Of a DNA stretch of 64,000 nucleotides, positions 32,131 through 41,858 are shown in pieces. The number at the start of each line of letters is the position of its first letter. The stretch's first letter is position 1. The notes under the pieces are model-generated. The model was not told the origin of the DNA, did not search any database, and saw only the letters and a list, made by a program, of their open reading frames with translations. This DNA is from Acidobacteriaceae bacterium (GTDB taxonomy: Bacteria; Acidobacteriota; Terriglobia; Terriglobales; Acidobacteriaceae), in contig DAIDKP010000011.1 of the NCBI GenBank assembly GCA_027449965.1, positions 1-64,000 of the forward strand, in the 5' to 3' direction. The position numbers and the translations under genes are program-made.

Positions 32131-32880
32131 ATGGAACGCTACGCCACTTCGACGATGGACCGGCCGCTGGGCGAGGCGGTGCGCGAGCCGATGATTCGGC
32201 TGTGCGGAGTGACGAAGAATCACCAGACGGCGCGAGGCGAGTTGCGTTTGTTTGAGGGGTTGGAGCTGGAGATTGGCGCCGGAGAGCTGGTGGCCGTGGT
32301 GGGCCAGTCAGGCAGCGGAAAGAGCACGCTGTTGCACTTGCTGGGAGCGCTTGATCGGCCCTCATCGGGACAGATATACTGCGCCACAACCTGTGTGAAC
32401 GAACTGAGTGCCCGTGAGGCAGCGCGATTTCGCAATGAGCAGATCGGGTATGTGTGGCAGTTTCATTATCTGCTGCCGGAGTTTACGGCCGAGGAGAATG
32501 TGGCCATGCCGCTGATGGCGCGTGGTGCAGGTCGCGCCGAGGCGATGACGGAGGCAAGCCGGTGGCTGAGTCGTGTGGGTCTGGAAGACCGCACAACGCA
32601 CAGGCCGGGCGAGATGAGCGGGGGCGAGCAGCAGCGGGTGGCGCTGGCTCGTGCGCTGGTGACGAAGCCGAAGCTGCTGCTGGCCGACGAGCCGACGGGC
32701 GATCTGGATGCAGCGACGGCGGAGATGGTGTTTGGATGGATTGAAGCGTTGCATCGGGAGCAGGGACTGACGTCTCTGCTTGTGACCCATAACCTCGAAC
32801 TGGCCGGGCGCTGCGCCCGAGTCTTACGTCTGGAACGAGGCCGTCTGGTGGAGGCCTCGCCGAAGTTGCGACACTCGTAA
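32131..32880 (+). CDS. lolD: LolD-like ABC transporter ATPase
   Basis: A 249-residue ATPase of the LolD/MacB type, which powers extraction of lipoproteins from the inner membrane or a related export. Walker A is GQSGSGKST, the Q-loop region QFHYLLPEFTAEENV matches the LolD subgroup, the signature is MSGGEQQRVALARAL, and Walker B is LLLADEPTGDLD. CAGGA before the ATG at 32131 sets the start. The membrane partner (LolC/E) is not adjacent; it must be elsewhere. It is 85 bases ahead of clpC in the same direction. Confidence 0.85.
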   Translation: MERYATSTMDRPLGEAVREPMIRLCGVTKNHQTARGELRLFEGLELEIGAGELVAVVGQSGSGKSTLLHLLGALDRPSSGQIYCATTCVNELSAREAARFRNEQIGYVWQFHYLLPEFTAEENVAMPLMARGAGRAEAMTEASRWLSRVGLEDRTTHRPGEMSGGEQQRVALARALVTKPKLLLADEPTGDLDAATAEMVFGWIEALHREQGLTSLLVTHNLELAGRCARVLRLERGRLVEASPKLRHS

Positions 32881-32965
32881 CCGTAGTGGGACCACGGAGG
32901 TGTGAGTGGTCCGGGACCGCAGCCAAACGTGAAAAGACGTTGACCGTCAGAAGACAAGGAGCACC

Positions 32966-35431
32966 ATGTTCGAACGTTATACAGAAAAAGCGAGACGAGT
33001 GATCTTCTTTGCGCGGTATGAGGCGAGCCAGTTCGGGTCGCCGTATATCGAGACGGAGCACCTGTTGCTGGGGTTGCTGCGCGAGGACAAGGCGCTGACG
33101 AACCGCTTTCTGCGATCGCATGCGTCGGTGGAGTCGATTCGGAAGCAGATTGAGGCGCATACGACGATTCGCGAGAAGGTTTCGACATCGGTGGACCTGC
33201 CGCTGTCGAATGAGTGCAAGCGGGTGCTGGCGTATGCGGCGGAAGAGGCCGAGCGGCTGGGCCACAAGCACATCGGGACGGAGCATCTGCTGCTGGGATT
33301 GCTGCGCGAGGAGAAGAGTTTTGCGGCGGAGATCCTGCAGGAGCGCGGGCTGAAGCTGACGCAGATTCGCGAGGAGCTGGCGCGAGTGACGCAGGAGAAG
33401 ACTCCGCAGGCGGCGCGGCAGCGGGAGAACAGTCTGCTGGCGGAGTTCAGCCGCGACCTGACGCAGTCGGCGATGGATGGGCAACTGGATCCGCTGGTGG
33501 GCCGGGACGGCGAGCTGGAACGGGTGATCCAGATTCTGTGCCGGAGGACGAAGAACAATCCGGTGCTGATTGGCGAGCCGGGCGTGGGCAAGACGGCGAT
33601 TGTGGAGGGACTGGCGCAGAGGATTTCCGACGGCGAGGTGCCGAGTTTTCTGGCCGACAAGCGGGTGCTTTCCCTCGACCTGTCCTTGATCGTGGCGGGG
33701 ACGAAGTATCGCGGGCAGTTTGAAGAGCGGCTGAAGACGATCATGAAGGAGCTGATGGAGAGCCAGAACTCGATTGTCTTCATTGACGAGCTGCATACGC
33801 TGGTGGGAGCCGGTTCGGCAGAGGGTTCGCTGGACGCGGCGAATATTCTGAAGCCGGCGCTGTCACGCGGCGAGATTCAGTGCATTGGAGCGACGACGCC
33901 GGCGGAGTTTCGCAAATCCATCGAAAAAGACCGGTCGCTGGAGCGGCGATTCCAGGCGGTGAAGGTTCCGCCGCCGAATGAGACGGACGCGATCCGGATC
34001 ATCATGGGGATCAAGGAGCGGTATGAGAAGTTTCACGCCGTCAGCTATACGGACGACGCAATCGAGTTTGCCGTCTCGCACTCGAACCGGTATATTCCGG
34101 ATCGGTTTCTGCCGGACAAGGCGATTGACCTGATTGACGAGGCGGGTGCGCGGGTGAAGCTGAAGCAGACCTCGCTGCCGGAAGAGATTACCGAGGTGCA
34201 GAAGCGGATCAAGTTCATTGTGCATCGGATGGAGAATGCGATTGCGAACCATGAGTTCGAAAAGGCGCGATTCTACTCCGACGAGGAGCGCAAGGAGCGG
34301 GAGAATCTGAGGTCACTGCGGGAGAAATATCATCTGGATGACTCGACGGCGGGGATTGTGGGCCGGGAGGATATTGAGGATGTGGTGAGCCGGTGGACGG
34401 GTGTGCCGGTCACGAGCATCAAGGAAGAAGAGACGCAGAAGCTGCTGCGCGTGGAAGAAGAGCTGCACAAGCGGGTGATCTCGCAGGACAAGGCGATTTC
34501 TGCGCTGGCAAGGGCGATTCGACGGTCGCGCGCGGGACTGAAGAGTCCGCACAGGCCGATTGGCAGTTTTCTGTTTCTGGGGCCGACGGGCGTGGGCAAG
34601 ACGGAAGTGGCGCGGACGCTGGCGCAGTTTCTGTTTGGCAGCGAAAAGGCTCTGATCCGGTTTGATATGTCGGAGTTCATGGAGAAGCATTCTGTGTCGA
34701 AGCTGATTGGTTCGCCTCCGGGATATGTGGGCTACGAGGAGGGTGGACAGTTGACCGAGCGCGTCAAGCGGTCGCCGTATTCGGTGGTGCTGCTGGACGA
34801 GATTGAGAAGGCGCATCCGGATGTCTTCAACCTGCTGTTGCAGGTCTTTGAGGACGGCCAGCTGACGGATGGGCTGGGCAATACGGTGGACTTCAAGAAC
34901 ACGATCCTGATCATGACGTCGAATATCGGCGCGCGGCACCTGCAGAAGAACAAGGGACTGGGATTCTCCAGCGACCGCGAAGACCTGGTGATGGAAAAGA
35001 TTGAAGAGCTGGTGAAGGGCGAGGTGAAACGGACGTTCAATCCGGAATTCCTCAACCGCATCGACGAGGTCATTCTCTTCCGTTCACTGACCGATGACGA
35101 CCTGATCCTGATTGTGGATCTGCTGATCGGGCAACTGAATGCGAATCTGGCGCAGAAGTCGATCACGATCTCTGTAGATGGGGAGGCGAAGCGTTGGATT
35201 CTGGCCAAGACGCTGAGCGACCGCAGCTATGGAGCGCGTCCGCTGCGACGAGCGTTGCAACGGTATATCGAGGATCCGCTGTCAGAGGCGCTGATCGCGG
35301 GCAGGATCACGGATCGGCCAGCGTTTTTGGATGTCTACATTGACAACAACCAGCTCTTCTATCGTTCCGTGGGCGAGGATCGCGCGGAGAATGAAGAGAA
35401 GCCGGATGGCGTGTTGCTCTATAGCGCCTGA
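32966..35431 (+). CDS. clpC: ClpC-type AAA+ unfoldase
   Basis: An 821-residue Hsp100 unfoldase that would feed substrates to ClpP. Residues 1-145 hold the double Clp_N repeat ([34 protein letters not shown], later [14 protein letters not shown]). AAA-1 has Walker A GEPGVGKT near 204 and [16 protein letters not shown]-like segment lies near 418-453 ([20 protein letters not shown]). AAA-2 has GPTGVGKT near 538, [12 protein letters not shown] and the GYVGYEEGG pore loop. AAGGAG before the ATG is clear. Length and order match ClpC of Gram-positives and cyanobacteria. A bidirectional hairpin follows. Confidence 0.95.
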   Translation: MFERYTEKARRVIFFARYEASQFGSPYIETEHLLLGLLREDKALTNRFLRSHASVESIRKQIEAHTTIREKVSTSVDLPLSNECKRVLAYAAEEAERLGHKHIGTEHLLLGLLREEKSFAAEILQERGLKLTQIREELARVTQEKTPQAARQRENSLLAEFSRDLTQSAMDGQLDPLVGRDGELERVIQILCRRTKNNPVLIGEPGVGKTAIVEGLAQRISDGEVPSFLADKRVLSLDLSLIVAGTKYRGQFEERLKTIMKELMESQNSIVFIDELHTLVGAGSAEGSLDAANILKPALSRGEIQCIGATTPAEFRKSIEKDRSLERRFQAVKVPPPNETDAIRIIMGIKERYEKFHAVSYTDDAIEFAVSHSNRYIPDRFLPDKAIDLIDEAGARVKLKQTSLPEEITEVQKRIKFIVHRMENAIANHEFEKARFYSDEERKERENLRSLREKYHLDDSTAGIVGREDIEDVVSRWTGVPVTSIKEEETQKLLRVEEELHKRVISQDKAISALARAIRRSRAGLKSPHRPIGSFLFLGPTGVGKTEVARTLAQFLFGSEKALIRFDMSEFMEKHSVSKLIGSPPGYVGYEEGGQLTERVKRSPYSVVLLDEIEKAHPDVFNLLLQVFEDGQLTDGLGNTVDFKNTILIMTSNIGARHLQKNKGLGFSSDREDLVMEKIEELVKGEVKRTFNPEFLNRIDEVILFRSLTDDDLILIVDLLIGQLNANLAQKSITISVDGEAKRWILAKTLSDRSYGARPLRRALQRYIEDPLSEALIAGRITDRPAFLDVYIDNNQLFYRSVGEDRAENEEKPDGVLLYSA

Positions 35432-35451
35432 GAGGCAAAAGGGGAGAGACG

Positions 35452-35489
35452 AAACAAGCGGCCCGGCGGAGACGCCGGGCTGTTTGTTT
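35452..35489 (+). terminator. terminator hairpin after clpC
   Basis: A 17-bp stem, AAACAAGCGGCCCGGCG against CGCCGGGCTGTTTGTTT, with a GAGA loop and two wobble pairs. The A-rich left and T-rich right flanks would allow termination in both directions. Confidence 0.8.
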
Positions 35490-35676
35490 CATCTGCGGCG
35501 ATGCGGTGCAAAGTGGATTGCGCCGGGAAGATTCCAGAGCGACGAGAACAAGTGAGCCGAAAGCGGAAAATGAGCGTTCCGTGCAGCGCGAAAGTCACCT
35601 GGATGGCAAGCCCCTGCGTGCTAGACTCGGACGTATGAAGTTTCCCCCAAGAGACAGGCAGGTTGTGCGCAGAGGC

Positions 35677-38448
35677 ATGAATCAACAGGTTTTGCAGGCG
35701 AAAGAGCGAGGTTTTCAGGGGATGGGCAAGCGCCGGATGCTTCAGGCGGCGATGGTTGCGCTGGGTTGCGTGATGGCTGTGGCGGCGCAGGGTCAGTCGA
35801 CGGGCGCAGGAAGCCTGGACCCGACAGCGGGCATGGACCCGACGAGCGCAGGCGGGCAGGCAGCGGGACAGGTGGGCGGTGGCACCGGGGGACAGATGAT
35901 GAACGGTGCCGCGGCAAACTGCGGCGATCCACAGCAGGCGCTGCTGCCGCAATGTTCCGGTCAGACATCGGGATTTCAGGGATTGCAGGCGACGCCGACG
36001 ATTCCTCCGGCGGGCAGGTATAACGATACGAACGCGCTGACCGGCCTCGGGCAGACGGGGATGACCGCGCAGCAGAGGCTGGCCCAGCAACAGGCGCTGC
36101 AACGGCAGACGCCGCGGCAGCCGCTGACGGAGTTCCAGAAGTTTGTGGCCTCGACGACCGGACAGGTGCTGCCGGTGTATGGCTCGAATCTTTTCCGCAA
36201 TGTGCCGGCAACCTTTTCTCCGCTGGAGACGGCGCAGGTGCCGACGAACTTTGTGCTGGGTCCGGACGATGTGCTGCGCATTCGTGTCTGGGGTCAGATC
36301 AATTTTCAATCGAATCTGAGTGTGGATCGTTCGGGTGATATCTATCTGCCGCAGGTGGGTGCGATTCACGTGGCGGGGCTGCAATATTCGCAACTGGATG
36401 GGCATCTGCGGCAGGCGATTGCGCGGGTGTTCAAGAACTTTGACCTGACAGTGGATGTGGGCCAGATTCATTCGATTCAGGTGTATGTTTCGGGTTCGGC
36501 GCAACGGCCGGGGGTCTATACGGTGAGCGCGCTGAGCACGCTGGTAGACGCGATTTTTTCCAGTGGCGGGCCGTCGCTGGAGGGTTCGCTGCGGCAGATC
36601 GAACTGCGGCGGGATGGCAAGACGATTACGGATTTTGACTTGTATGCGCTGCTGATCCACGGAGACAAAAGCGGAGACGCGCCGCTCGAGAATGGCGACG
36701 TGATCTACATTGCGCCGGTGGGATCGATGGTGGCGGTGACAGGCGCGGTGCGCGTGCCGGCGATCTATGAGCTGCGCTCGGGCGAGACGCTGGGCGACGT
36801 GGTGAAGGACGCGGGCGGAATGTCCGCCGTGGCGTCGGAGAGTCGGATTTCGATTGAGCGGATTGAGGATCACACGACGCGGCGGGCGATGGAAGTGAGC
36901 GCAGACGCGACGGGGCTGGCGACAGTGATGTCGAACGGCGATGTGGTGCGGGTATATCCGATTGTGCCGGCGTATGCGAAGACGGTGATTCTGCGGGGGA
37001 ATGTAGCGAATCCGGGACGGTTTGCGTGGCATGAAGGGATGCATGTGAGCGACCTGATTCCGGACAAGGATTCGCTGATTACGCAGAACTACTGGTGGCA
37101 GCGGGCAAGACTGGGACTGCCGACGCCGGAGTTTGAGCCGGTGCCAGGGTTTGGAGTGATGTTGCAGCCGCCGAATGGGCAGGCGGTGACGCTGCGGCGC
37201 TCGCAGACGGAGACGGCAACGACGACGGATTTGCAGTTGCCGCAGAACCAGGGAGTGGCTGCGCCGGGCGCGGGAACGAATGGGCCTGGACTGGTCAATG
37301 CGCAGCAGATGGGCTTGCAGCAGAATACGATGATGGCCGAGCAGGGGCTGAATAGTGAGGGCGTGAACGGGACGGGCGACGCGTCGGAGCGCGGGGCGAA
37401 TATCTCAGTGGCCGAGGCGCAGACACTGCCGTCGGGGCGCTCGCTGACGGGCGTGCAGCCGACGCGGGTAAGGGTACTGGCGCCGGAGATCGACTGGAAC
37501 TATGCGGTGATTGAGCGCATGGACCCGAAGACGCTGAAGACGGTGCTGGTGCCGTTTGACCTGGGCAAGCTGGTGCTGCAACACGACCAGAGCCAGAATC
37601 TGGCGCTGGAGCCGGGCGATGTGGTGAGCGTGTTCTCAGAAGCTGACGTGCGGGTGCCGATTGCCGAGCAGACGAAGCTGATCCGGCTGGATGGCGAGGT
37701 GGCCCATGCGGGGACGTATACGGCGCTGCCGGGCGAGACGCTGCGGCACCTGGTGATGCGCGCGGGCGGGCTGACGCCGAATGCGTATCTGTATGGGTCG
37801 GAGTTTACGCGGCAGTCGACAAGAATACTGCAGCAGGCCCGAATTGATGAATATATCCAGCAGCTGAATATGCAGGTGCAGCGCGGGAATCTGGCTGTGG
37901 CGTCGTCGGGCGTCTCCAGTTCACAGGATCAAAGCTCGGCGGCAGCGGCGCAGAGCAGCGAACAGCAGTTGATTGCCAGCCTGGCGCGGATTCGCGCGAC
38001 GGGCCGGATTGTGCTGGAGTTCCAGCCGAAGAGCACCGGAGTGGACAGCATTCCGAATCTTCCGCTGGAGGATGGTGACAGATTCATAGTGCCGTCACAG
38101 CCCGACAACGTGAACGTGGTGGGCGCGGTCTATGACCAGAACTCGTTCCTGTATGCGCAGCGCAGACGGGTGCGAGATTATCTGCAGATGGCGGGCGGAC
38201 CGAACCAGGATTCGGACAGAAAATATTCCTTCGTGATTCGAGCCAGTGGCGCGGTGGTGAGCAAGACGACGACCAACGGACTGTGGGGAAATGAGTTTGC
38301 CAGCCTGCATGTGTATCCGGGCGACACGATCGTGGTGCCGGAGAAGACGTTCAAGCCGTCTGGCCTGAGGACGGCGCTTGAGTTCACGCAGATCATCTCA
38401 CAACTGGCGTTTGGCGCGCTGGCGTTCAGCATTCTGCCGCTGCCGTGA
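35677..38448 (+). CDS. large SLBB polysaccharide-export protein (Wza-like)
   Basis: About 923 residues from the chosen ATG at 35677. Other in-frame ATGs at 35635 and 35722 are possible; 35722 opens straight onto a signal peptide (MGKRRMLQAAMVALGCVMAV). The N-terminal 170 residues are low complexity. A Poly_export domain then begins at FVLGPDDVLRIRVWGQINFQ, followed by several SLBB beta-grasp repeats (QIHSIQVYVSGSAQRPGVYT, VGSMVAVTGAVRVPAIYELR, and two later ones near 37680 and 38110). It should form or cap an outer-membrane channel for a polysaccharide. A Wza protein has about 380 residues, so this is a multi-SLBB form. No other EPS gene sits beside it. Confidence 0.85.
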   Translation: MNQQVLQAKERGFQGMGKRRMLQAAMVALGCVMAVAAQGQSTGAGSLDPTAGMDPTSAGGQAAGQVGGGTGGQMMNGAAANCGDPQQALLPQCSGQTSGFQGLQATPTIPPAGRYNDTNALTGLGQTGMTAQQRLAQQQALQRQTPRQPLTEFQKFVASTTGQVLPVYGSNLFRNVPATFSPLETAQVPTNFVLGPDDVLRIRVWGQINFQSNLSVDRSGDIYLPQVGAIHVAGLQYSQLDGHLRQAIARVFKNFDLTVDVGQIHSIQVYVSGSAQRPGVYTVSALSTLVDAIFSSGGPSLEGSLRQIELRRDGKTITDFDLYALLIHGDKSGDAPLENGDVIYIAPVGSMVAVTGAVRVPAIYELRSGETLGDVVKDAGGMSAVASESRISIERIEDHTTRRAMEVSADATGLATVMSNGDVVRVYPIVPAYAKTVILRGNVANPGRFAWHEGMHVSDLIPDKDSLITQNYWWQRARLGLPTPEFEPVPGFGVMLQPPNGQAVTLRRSQTETATTTDLQLPQNQGVAAPGAGTNGPGLVNAQQMGLQQNTMMAEQGLNSEGVNGTGDASERGANISVAEAQTLPSGRSLTGVQPTRVRVLAPEIDWNYAVIERMDPKTLKTVLVPFDLGKLVLQHDQSQNLALEPGDVVSVFSEADVRVPIAEQTKLIRLDGEVAHAGTYTALPGETLRHLVMRAGGLTPNAYLYGSEFTRQSTRILQQARIDEYIQQLNMQVQRGNLAVASSGVSSSQDQSSAAAAQSSEQQLIASLARIRATGRIVLEFQPKSTGVDSIPNLPLEDGDRFIVPSQPDNVNVVGAVYDQNSFLYAQRRRVRDYLQMAGGPNQDSDRKYSFVIRASGAVVSKTTTNGLWGNEFASLHVYPGDTIVVPEKTFKPSGLRTALEFTQIISQLAFGALAFSILPLP

Positions 38449-38470
38449 GCGCGCGATGGGGGAAATTGAA

Positions 38471-38506
38471 GCGGCGCATTCCGGGTGGAATGCGCCGCTG
38501 TTTTTT
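38471..38506 (+). terminator. terminator between the SLBB gene and the DUF507 pair
   Basis: A perfect 12-bp stem, GCGGCGCATTCC (38471-38482) and GGAATGCGCCGC (38487-38498), loop GGGT, followed by TGTTTTTTG. Confidence 0.85.
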
Positions 38507-38543
38507 GACTGATCCGAAAAAGTGGTGGTTCTGGCGAAACGTG

Positions 38544-38819
38544 TCAGATACCGAGGCGGCGGACTTCGTCGTTGTAGTACTTGCGGTAGAGGATGTCCCA
38601 CTCCTGCGTGCCCTCTTGGATGATGCGGCGCTGAGAGCTGATCTTGAGCCGCGCGGCCTGATCGATCTTCGTCTCCTCGGTGAGGAGCTGTTCGAGGAAC
38701 TTGCGCGCTTCCTGACGAATGGTGTTGCGATCCTCGAGGAAATCCACTTCCGGAATGTCGGCGAGCGTGTCGGCTACGGTGTGGGCGAGCTTGTTGACCT
38801 TGTCGCGAGAGATTCTCAT
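38544..38819 (-). CDS. DUF507 family protein (downstream paralogue)
   Basis: A 91-residue helical protein of the DUF507 family, function unknown. It opens with MRISRDKVNKLAHTVADTLA and ends RKYYNDEVRRLGI. It has no membrane segment or cysteine pair. Its ATG overlaps the stop of the upstream DUF507 gene (ATGA), so the two are translationally coupled and may form a heterodimer. The family is mostly confined to Acidobacteriota and neighbouring phyla, to the best of general knowledge. Confidence 0.75.
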   Translation of the reverse strand: MRISRDKVNKLAHTVADTLADIPEVDFLEDRNTIRQEARKFLEQLLTEETKIDQAARLKISSQRRIIQEGTQEWDILYRKYYNDEVRRLGI

Positions 38820-39094
38820 AGAACGGCCTTGTATTTGCGAGTGAGTTCGGCTTTGACCTTTTTGAACATCTCGGCGTATTGGGCGCCGGAGCGCAGCATC
38901 TCCTGCTGATACGCCTCGAGGATGACGCGCACCTCTTCGTTGATGCGGTCTTCGAGCGCCATCTCTTCGATCATGCCACTGGTGACGCGCTCTTCGACGA
39001 GTGGAGTGTGCGCGGTATGGATCATTTTGGCGTCGGTGAGATGTTTAACCGTACGACGCGCCAGATAGCCGATATATTCGCGGGAAAAAATCAT
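38816..39094 (-). CDS. DUF507 family protein (upstream paralogue)
   Basis: A 92-residue relative of the next gene: MIFSREYIGYLARRTVKHLT at the start, EEMALEDRINEEVRVILEAY in the middle, FKKVKAELTRKYKAVL at the end. The ATG at 39094 has GGAG eleven bases upstream; a much longer frame reaching 39532 is rejected because it would run antisense into the next gene. Function unknown. Two paralogues side by side suggest they work as a pair. Confidence 0.75.
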   Translation of the reverse strand: MIFSREYIGYLARRTVKHLTDAKMIHTAHTPLVEERVTSGMIEEMALEDRINEEVRVILEAYQQEMLRSGAQYAEMFKKVKAELTRKYKAVL

Positions 39095-39257
39095 GGACTG
39101 AAACTCCAAGATACCATATCGAGCGGCGGGTTGAGGATGGGCGGTGGTGGTGGCGGTCGCGTGAGAGAATTTGTTCGAGGCTGCGATGGCTCGACCTGGA
39201 TGGCACCATTGGATGGAGGCCGAGCACCTAGGCTGAATCTGAGAGAATGTGAAAGCT

Positions 39258-39734
39258 ATGACGACAGAGAATCTGGTTTCACTCAAAGACGACATGATTG
39301 CGTTCATCGAAGGGCACGGCATGAAGCGGCTGCCTGGGTATGTGACCGAAGACGTGCAGGCTGTGCTGTGGGAGGATGCGGATAATGCCGACTCCTGGAA
39401 GGATTTTGTGGAGATGGCCAAGCACGCCGGAGCCTTGTTTGTGACGATGAGCGAGGTGGCGCTGGACCGGGCCGAGCTGGAAGAGTTGATGGAACAGGTG
39501 AGCGAGATCAACTTTCCCGACGAAGAGGCCAATGAGCTGATGGAAGCGCAGATGCTGATGAAACATGCCGGAAAGGTGGGCTATATCCAGCTTGGATTTG
39601 TGCATCAGGGCGTGGTGTTTCTGCACGAGACGACGACGGAGTGGTATGAGCACTACCAGGAGTTGATTGAGAATGTGGAAGCGTTTCAGCAGATCCTGAT
39701 CGATGACGACGATGAGGATGAAGACGAGCTGTGA
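39258..39734 (+). CDS. conserved-looking acidic protein of unknown function
   Basis: A 158-residue, soluble, strongly acidic protein not assigned to a family. It begins MTTENLVSLKDDMIAFIEGH and contains GYVTEDVQAVLWEDADNADS, a long helical centre, and a C-terminal run of Asp/Glu (DDDDEDEDEL). No signal peptide or catalytic motif. A GTG at 39249 is an alternative start. Its stop overlaps the recJ GTG by four bases, which points to coupled expression with recJ. An acidic tail could mimic DNA or bind a basic partner; that is a guess. Confidence 0.65.
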   Translation: MTTENLVSLKDDMIAFIEGHGMKRLPGYVTEDVQAVLWEDADNADSWKDFVEMAKHAGALFVTMSEVALDRAELEELMEQVSEINFPDEEANELMEAQMLMKHAGKVGYIQLGFVHQGVVFLHETTTEWYEHYQELIENVEAFQQILIDDDDEDEDEL

Positions 39735-41563
39735 GGGATGCGGCTGTCGATATCCGAGTCGCAGCACCGCGAAAGCGGCCAGGACAACGGTGGCAACGCG
39801 TGGAGACGGATTCCGGAGCTGCGGCAGCGTTGGCGTCCGAGGCAAGAATTCCTCCGATTCTGGCGGAGATTCTGCTGGCTCGTGGGGTGAGGACGGCGGC
39901 GGAAGCACATCGCTTTCTGGACCCGCGGGTGGATCATCTGCACGATCCGATGCAGATGCTGGGCATGAAAAAAGCCGTGGAACGGGTGGAGCGGGCGATT
40001 ACCGCCGGCGAGCGGGTGCTGCTCTATGGCGACTATGACGTGGACGGAACGGTGGCCGTGGTGCTGCTGAAGACGGCCATCGAGATGGCGGCGCAGCGCG
40101 GGGGCGAACAAGCGAAAAAGACCGAGGTTCGATTTCATGTGCCGCATCGGCTGCGGGAAGGCTACGGGCTGCAGACGACAGTGCTGGAGATGGCGGCGCG
40201 CGAGGGCGTGCGGCTGGTGATTACGGTGGACACGGGGATGCGGGCGTTTGCCGAGACGCGGGCGGCGCAACGGCTGGGGATGGATGTGATTGTGACCGAC
40301 CACCACCTGCCGGAGGCAAGCGACGCCGTGCCGGAAGCGCTGGCGGTGCTGAATCCGAATCAGCCTGGCTGTGAGTATCCGGAAAAGGGGCTGTGCGGGG
40401 CGGCGATTGCGCTGAAGCTGGCGCAGGCGCTGCTGGAGCGAGCGGATCGCGAGCGAACGCGAAGTCGGACTTTGCCTTCCTTTTTGAAGATGGCGGCGAT
40501 TGCGACGGTGGCCGATGCGGTGCCGCTTTTGGGTGAGAATCGCGTGATTGCCGCGGTGGGCATGGAGGAGCTGCAAAGGCCGTCGGGCTTGGGCTTGCAG
40601 GCGCTGATGGCGGCGGCGGGGATGGATGTGACGGCGCGAACGGTGACGAGCTTTGATCTGGGATTCCGACTGGGGCCGCGGATCAATGCGGCGGGACGGA
40701 TGGACGTGGCGAGCGATGTGGTGGAGCTGTTTACGACGCGGGACCGCGTGAGAGCGCTGGAGCTGGCGGCGAAGCTGGAAGAAAAGAATCTGGAGCGACG
40801 TCGGACTGAAGCTGAAGCGCTGGAGATGATTGAAGAGTGGCTGCGCAGCGATGGGACGCTGGAAGAAAAAAAGATGCTGGTGCTGGCTGGCGAAGGCTGG
40901 CATCGTGGGGTGATTGGGATTCTGGCCTCACGCGTGGTGGAGCGGACGGCGAAGCCGGTGCTGGTGGTGAGCGTCGAGGACGGGGTTGCGTACGGGTCCG
41001 GGCGGTCGATTGACGGATTTCCGCTGCTGGAGGCGATTGAGCCTTGCGCAGATCTGTTTACGCGGTTTGGGGGCCATGCCTTCGCAGTGGGATTTGCCAT
41101 GCCAGCGGAAAACCTGGCGGAGATGGAGCGGCGCGTGCAGGCATTTGCCGACGAGCGACTGGCCGGGCGCGTGGCCGAGCATACGCTGCGGATCGATGCG
41201 GAAATGCCGCTGGAGCGGCTGACAAGCACGGTGGCCGGATGGCTGCGAAGGCTGGAGCCGAACGGACGCGGAAATCCGACACCGGTGCTGCTGGCGCGGC
41301 GCGTGCGCCTGATGGCTCCGGTGAGGGTGATGAAGGAGATTCATATCCGACTGGAAGTGGCTCCGACGGGGACAGAGGTGCGCATGGAGCCGCTGAAGGC
41401 CGTGGGCTGGAAGATGGCCGAGTCGGCGGCGGAGATGGGGCTGGAAGCGGGCAGCGTGATCGATCTGGCATATCGGGTGCGTGTGGCTGAAGAGCGGTGG
41501 CAGGCGGGTCGCGCGGATGGGCTGGGCGGGGTGGAGTTGGAGATTGCCGGGATGCGATTGTGA
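39731..41563 (+). CDS. recJ: single-stranded-DNA 5'-3' exonuclease RecJ
   Basis: A 610-residue DHH-family nuclease for recombination and mismatch repair. Motif I is LLYGDYDVDGTVA, motif III VIVTDHHLPE, and LNPNQPGCEYPEKGLCGAAI is characteristic of RecJ. DHHA1 motifs follow (VLAGEGWHRGVIGILASR and RFGGHAFAVGFAM, the GGH signature), then a C-terminal OB-like domain. The start is GTG, overlapping the previous stop in a GTGA junction. The length is close to the usual 560-580 residues. Confidence 0.93.
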   Translation: MRDAAVDIRVAAPRKRPGQRWQRVETDSGAAAALASEARIPPILAEILLARGVRTAAEAHRFLDPRVDHLHDPMQMLGMKKAVERVERAITAGERVLLYGDYDVDGTVAVVLLKTAIEMAAQRGGEQAKKTEVRFHVPHRLREGYGLQTTVLEMAAREGVRLVITVDTGMRAFAETRAAQRLGMDVIVTDHHLPEASDAVPEALAVLNPNQPGCEYPEKGLCGAAIALKLAQALLERADRERTRSRTLPSFLKMAAIATVADAVPLLGENRVIAAVGMEELQRPSGLGLQALMAAAGMDVTARTVTSFDLGFRLGPRINAAGRMDVASDVVELFTTRDRVRALELAAKLEEKNLERRRTEAEALEMIEEWLRSDGTLEEKKMLVLAGEGWHRGVIGILASRVVERTAKPVLVVSVEDGVAYGSGRSIDGFPLLEAIEPCADLFTRFGGHAFAVGFAMPAENLAEMERRVQAFADERLAGRVAEHTLRIDAEMPLERLTSTVAGWLRRLEPNGRGNPTPVLLARRVRLMAPVRVMKEIHIRLEVAPTGTEVRMEPLKAVGWKMAESAAEMGLEAGSVIDLAYRVRVAEERWQAGRADGLGGVELEIAGMRL

Positions 41564-41858
41564 CGGTGTACTCACTGCGAGCTGCTTCCTGCTAAAAAAC
41601 CCTTCTGAAGTTATGGGGAAAATCTTCAACAAAAATTTGAAAAGGCTGTTGACTACGGAGAAAGTCAATGTTCCCTGAGGGCACTTGCAGTTCGAACTTC
41701 TCCCCTGAACGGACACCTGCTCGCTCTCGGCTTCCAGAGTGCCCTCTGGGCAGGGCGAGATTATCCGGGAGATAGGAAGCGTCCGGCCATCGAAGCCGTC
41801 CGATGCGGATGAGTTCGCCGACGCAGTGGCAAGAAAGCTACGGGATGCCGGAGCAAGT
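41564..41858. other. region between recJ and the integrase remnant
   Basis: No solid gene. A 45-codon plus-strand frame from a GTG at 41739 to a TAG at 41874-41876 encodes EIIREIGSVRPSKPSDADEF and RKLRDAGASLPVAQ, which reads like the C-terminal end of a truncated protein; it has no ribosome site. One copy of a 17-bp direct repeat lies at 41720-41736. Confidence 0.35.

Noticed and set aside
32483..33796. 437-codon minus-strand frame over lolD and clpC
   Set aside because: Antisense to two genes with full motif support and low-complexity in composition.
35419..37044. 541-codon minus-strand frame over the SLBB gene
   Set aside because: Antisense, very rich in Arg and His, no domain; the plus strand carries clear SLBB motifs.
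39686..40903. 405-codon minus-strand frame over recJ
   Set aside because: Antisense to recJ with its DHH motifs; composition unlike a protein.
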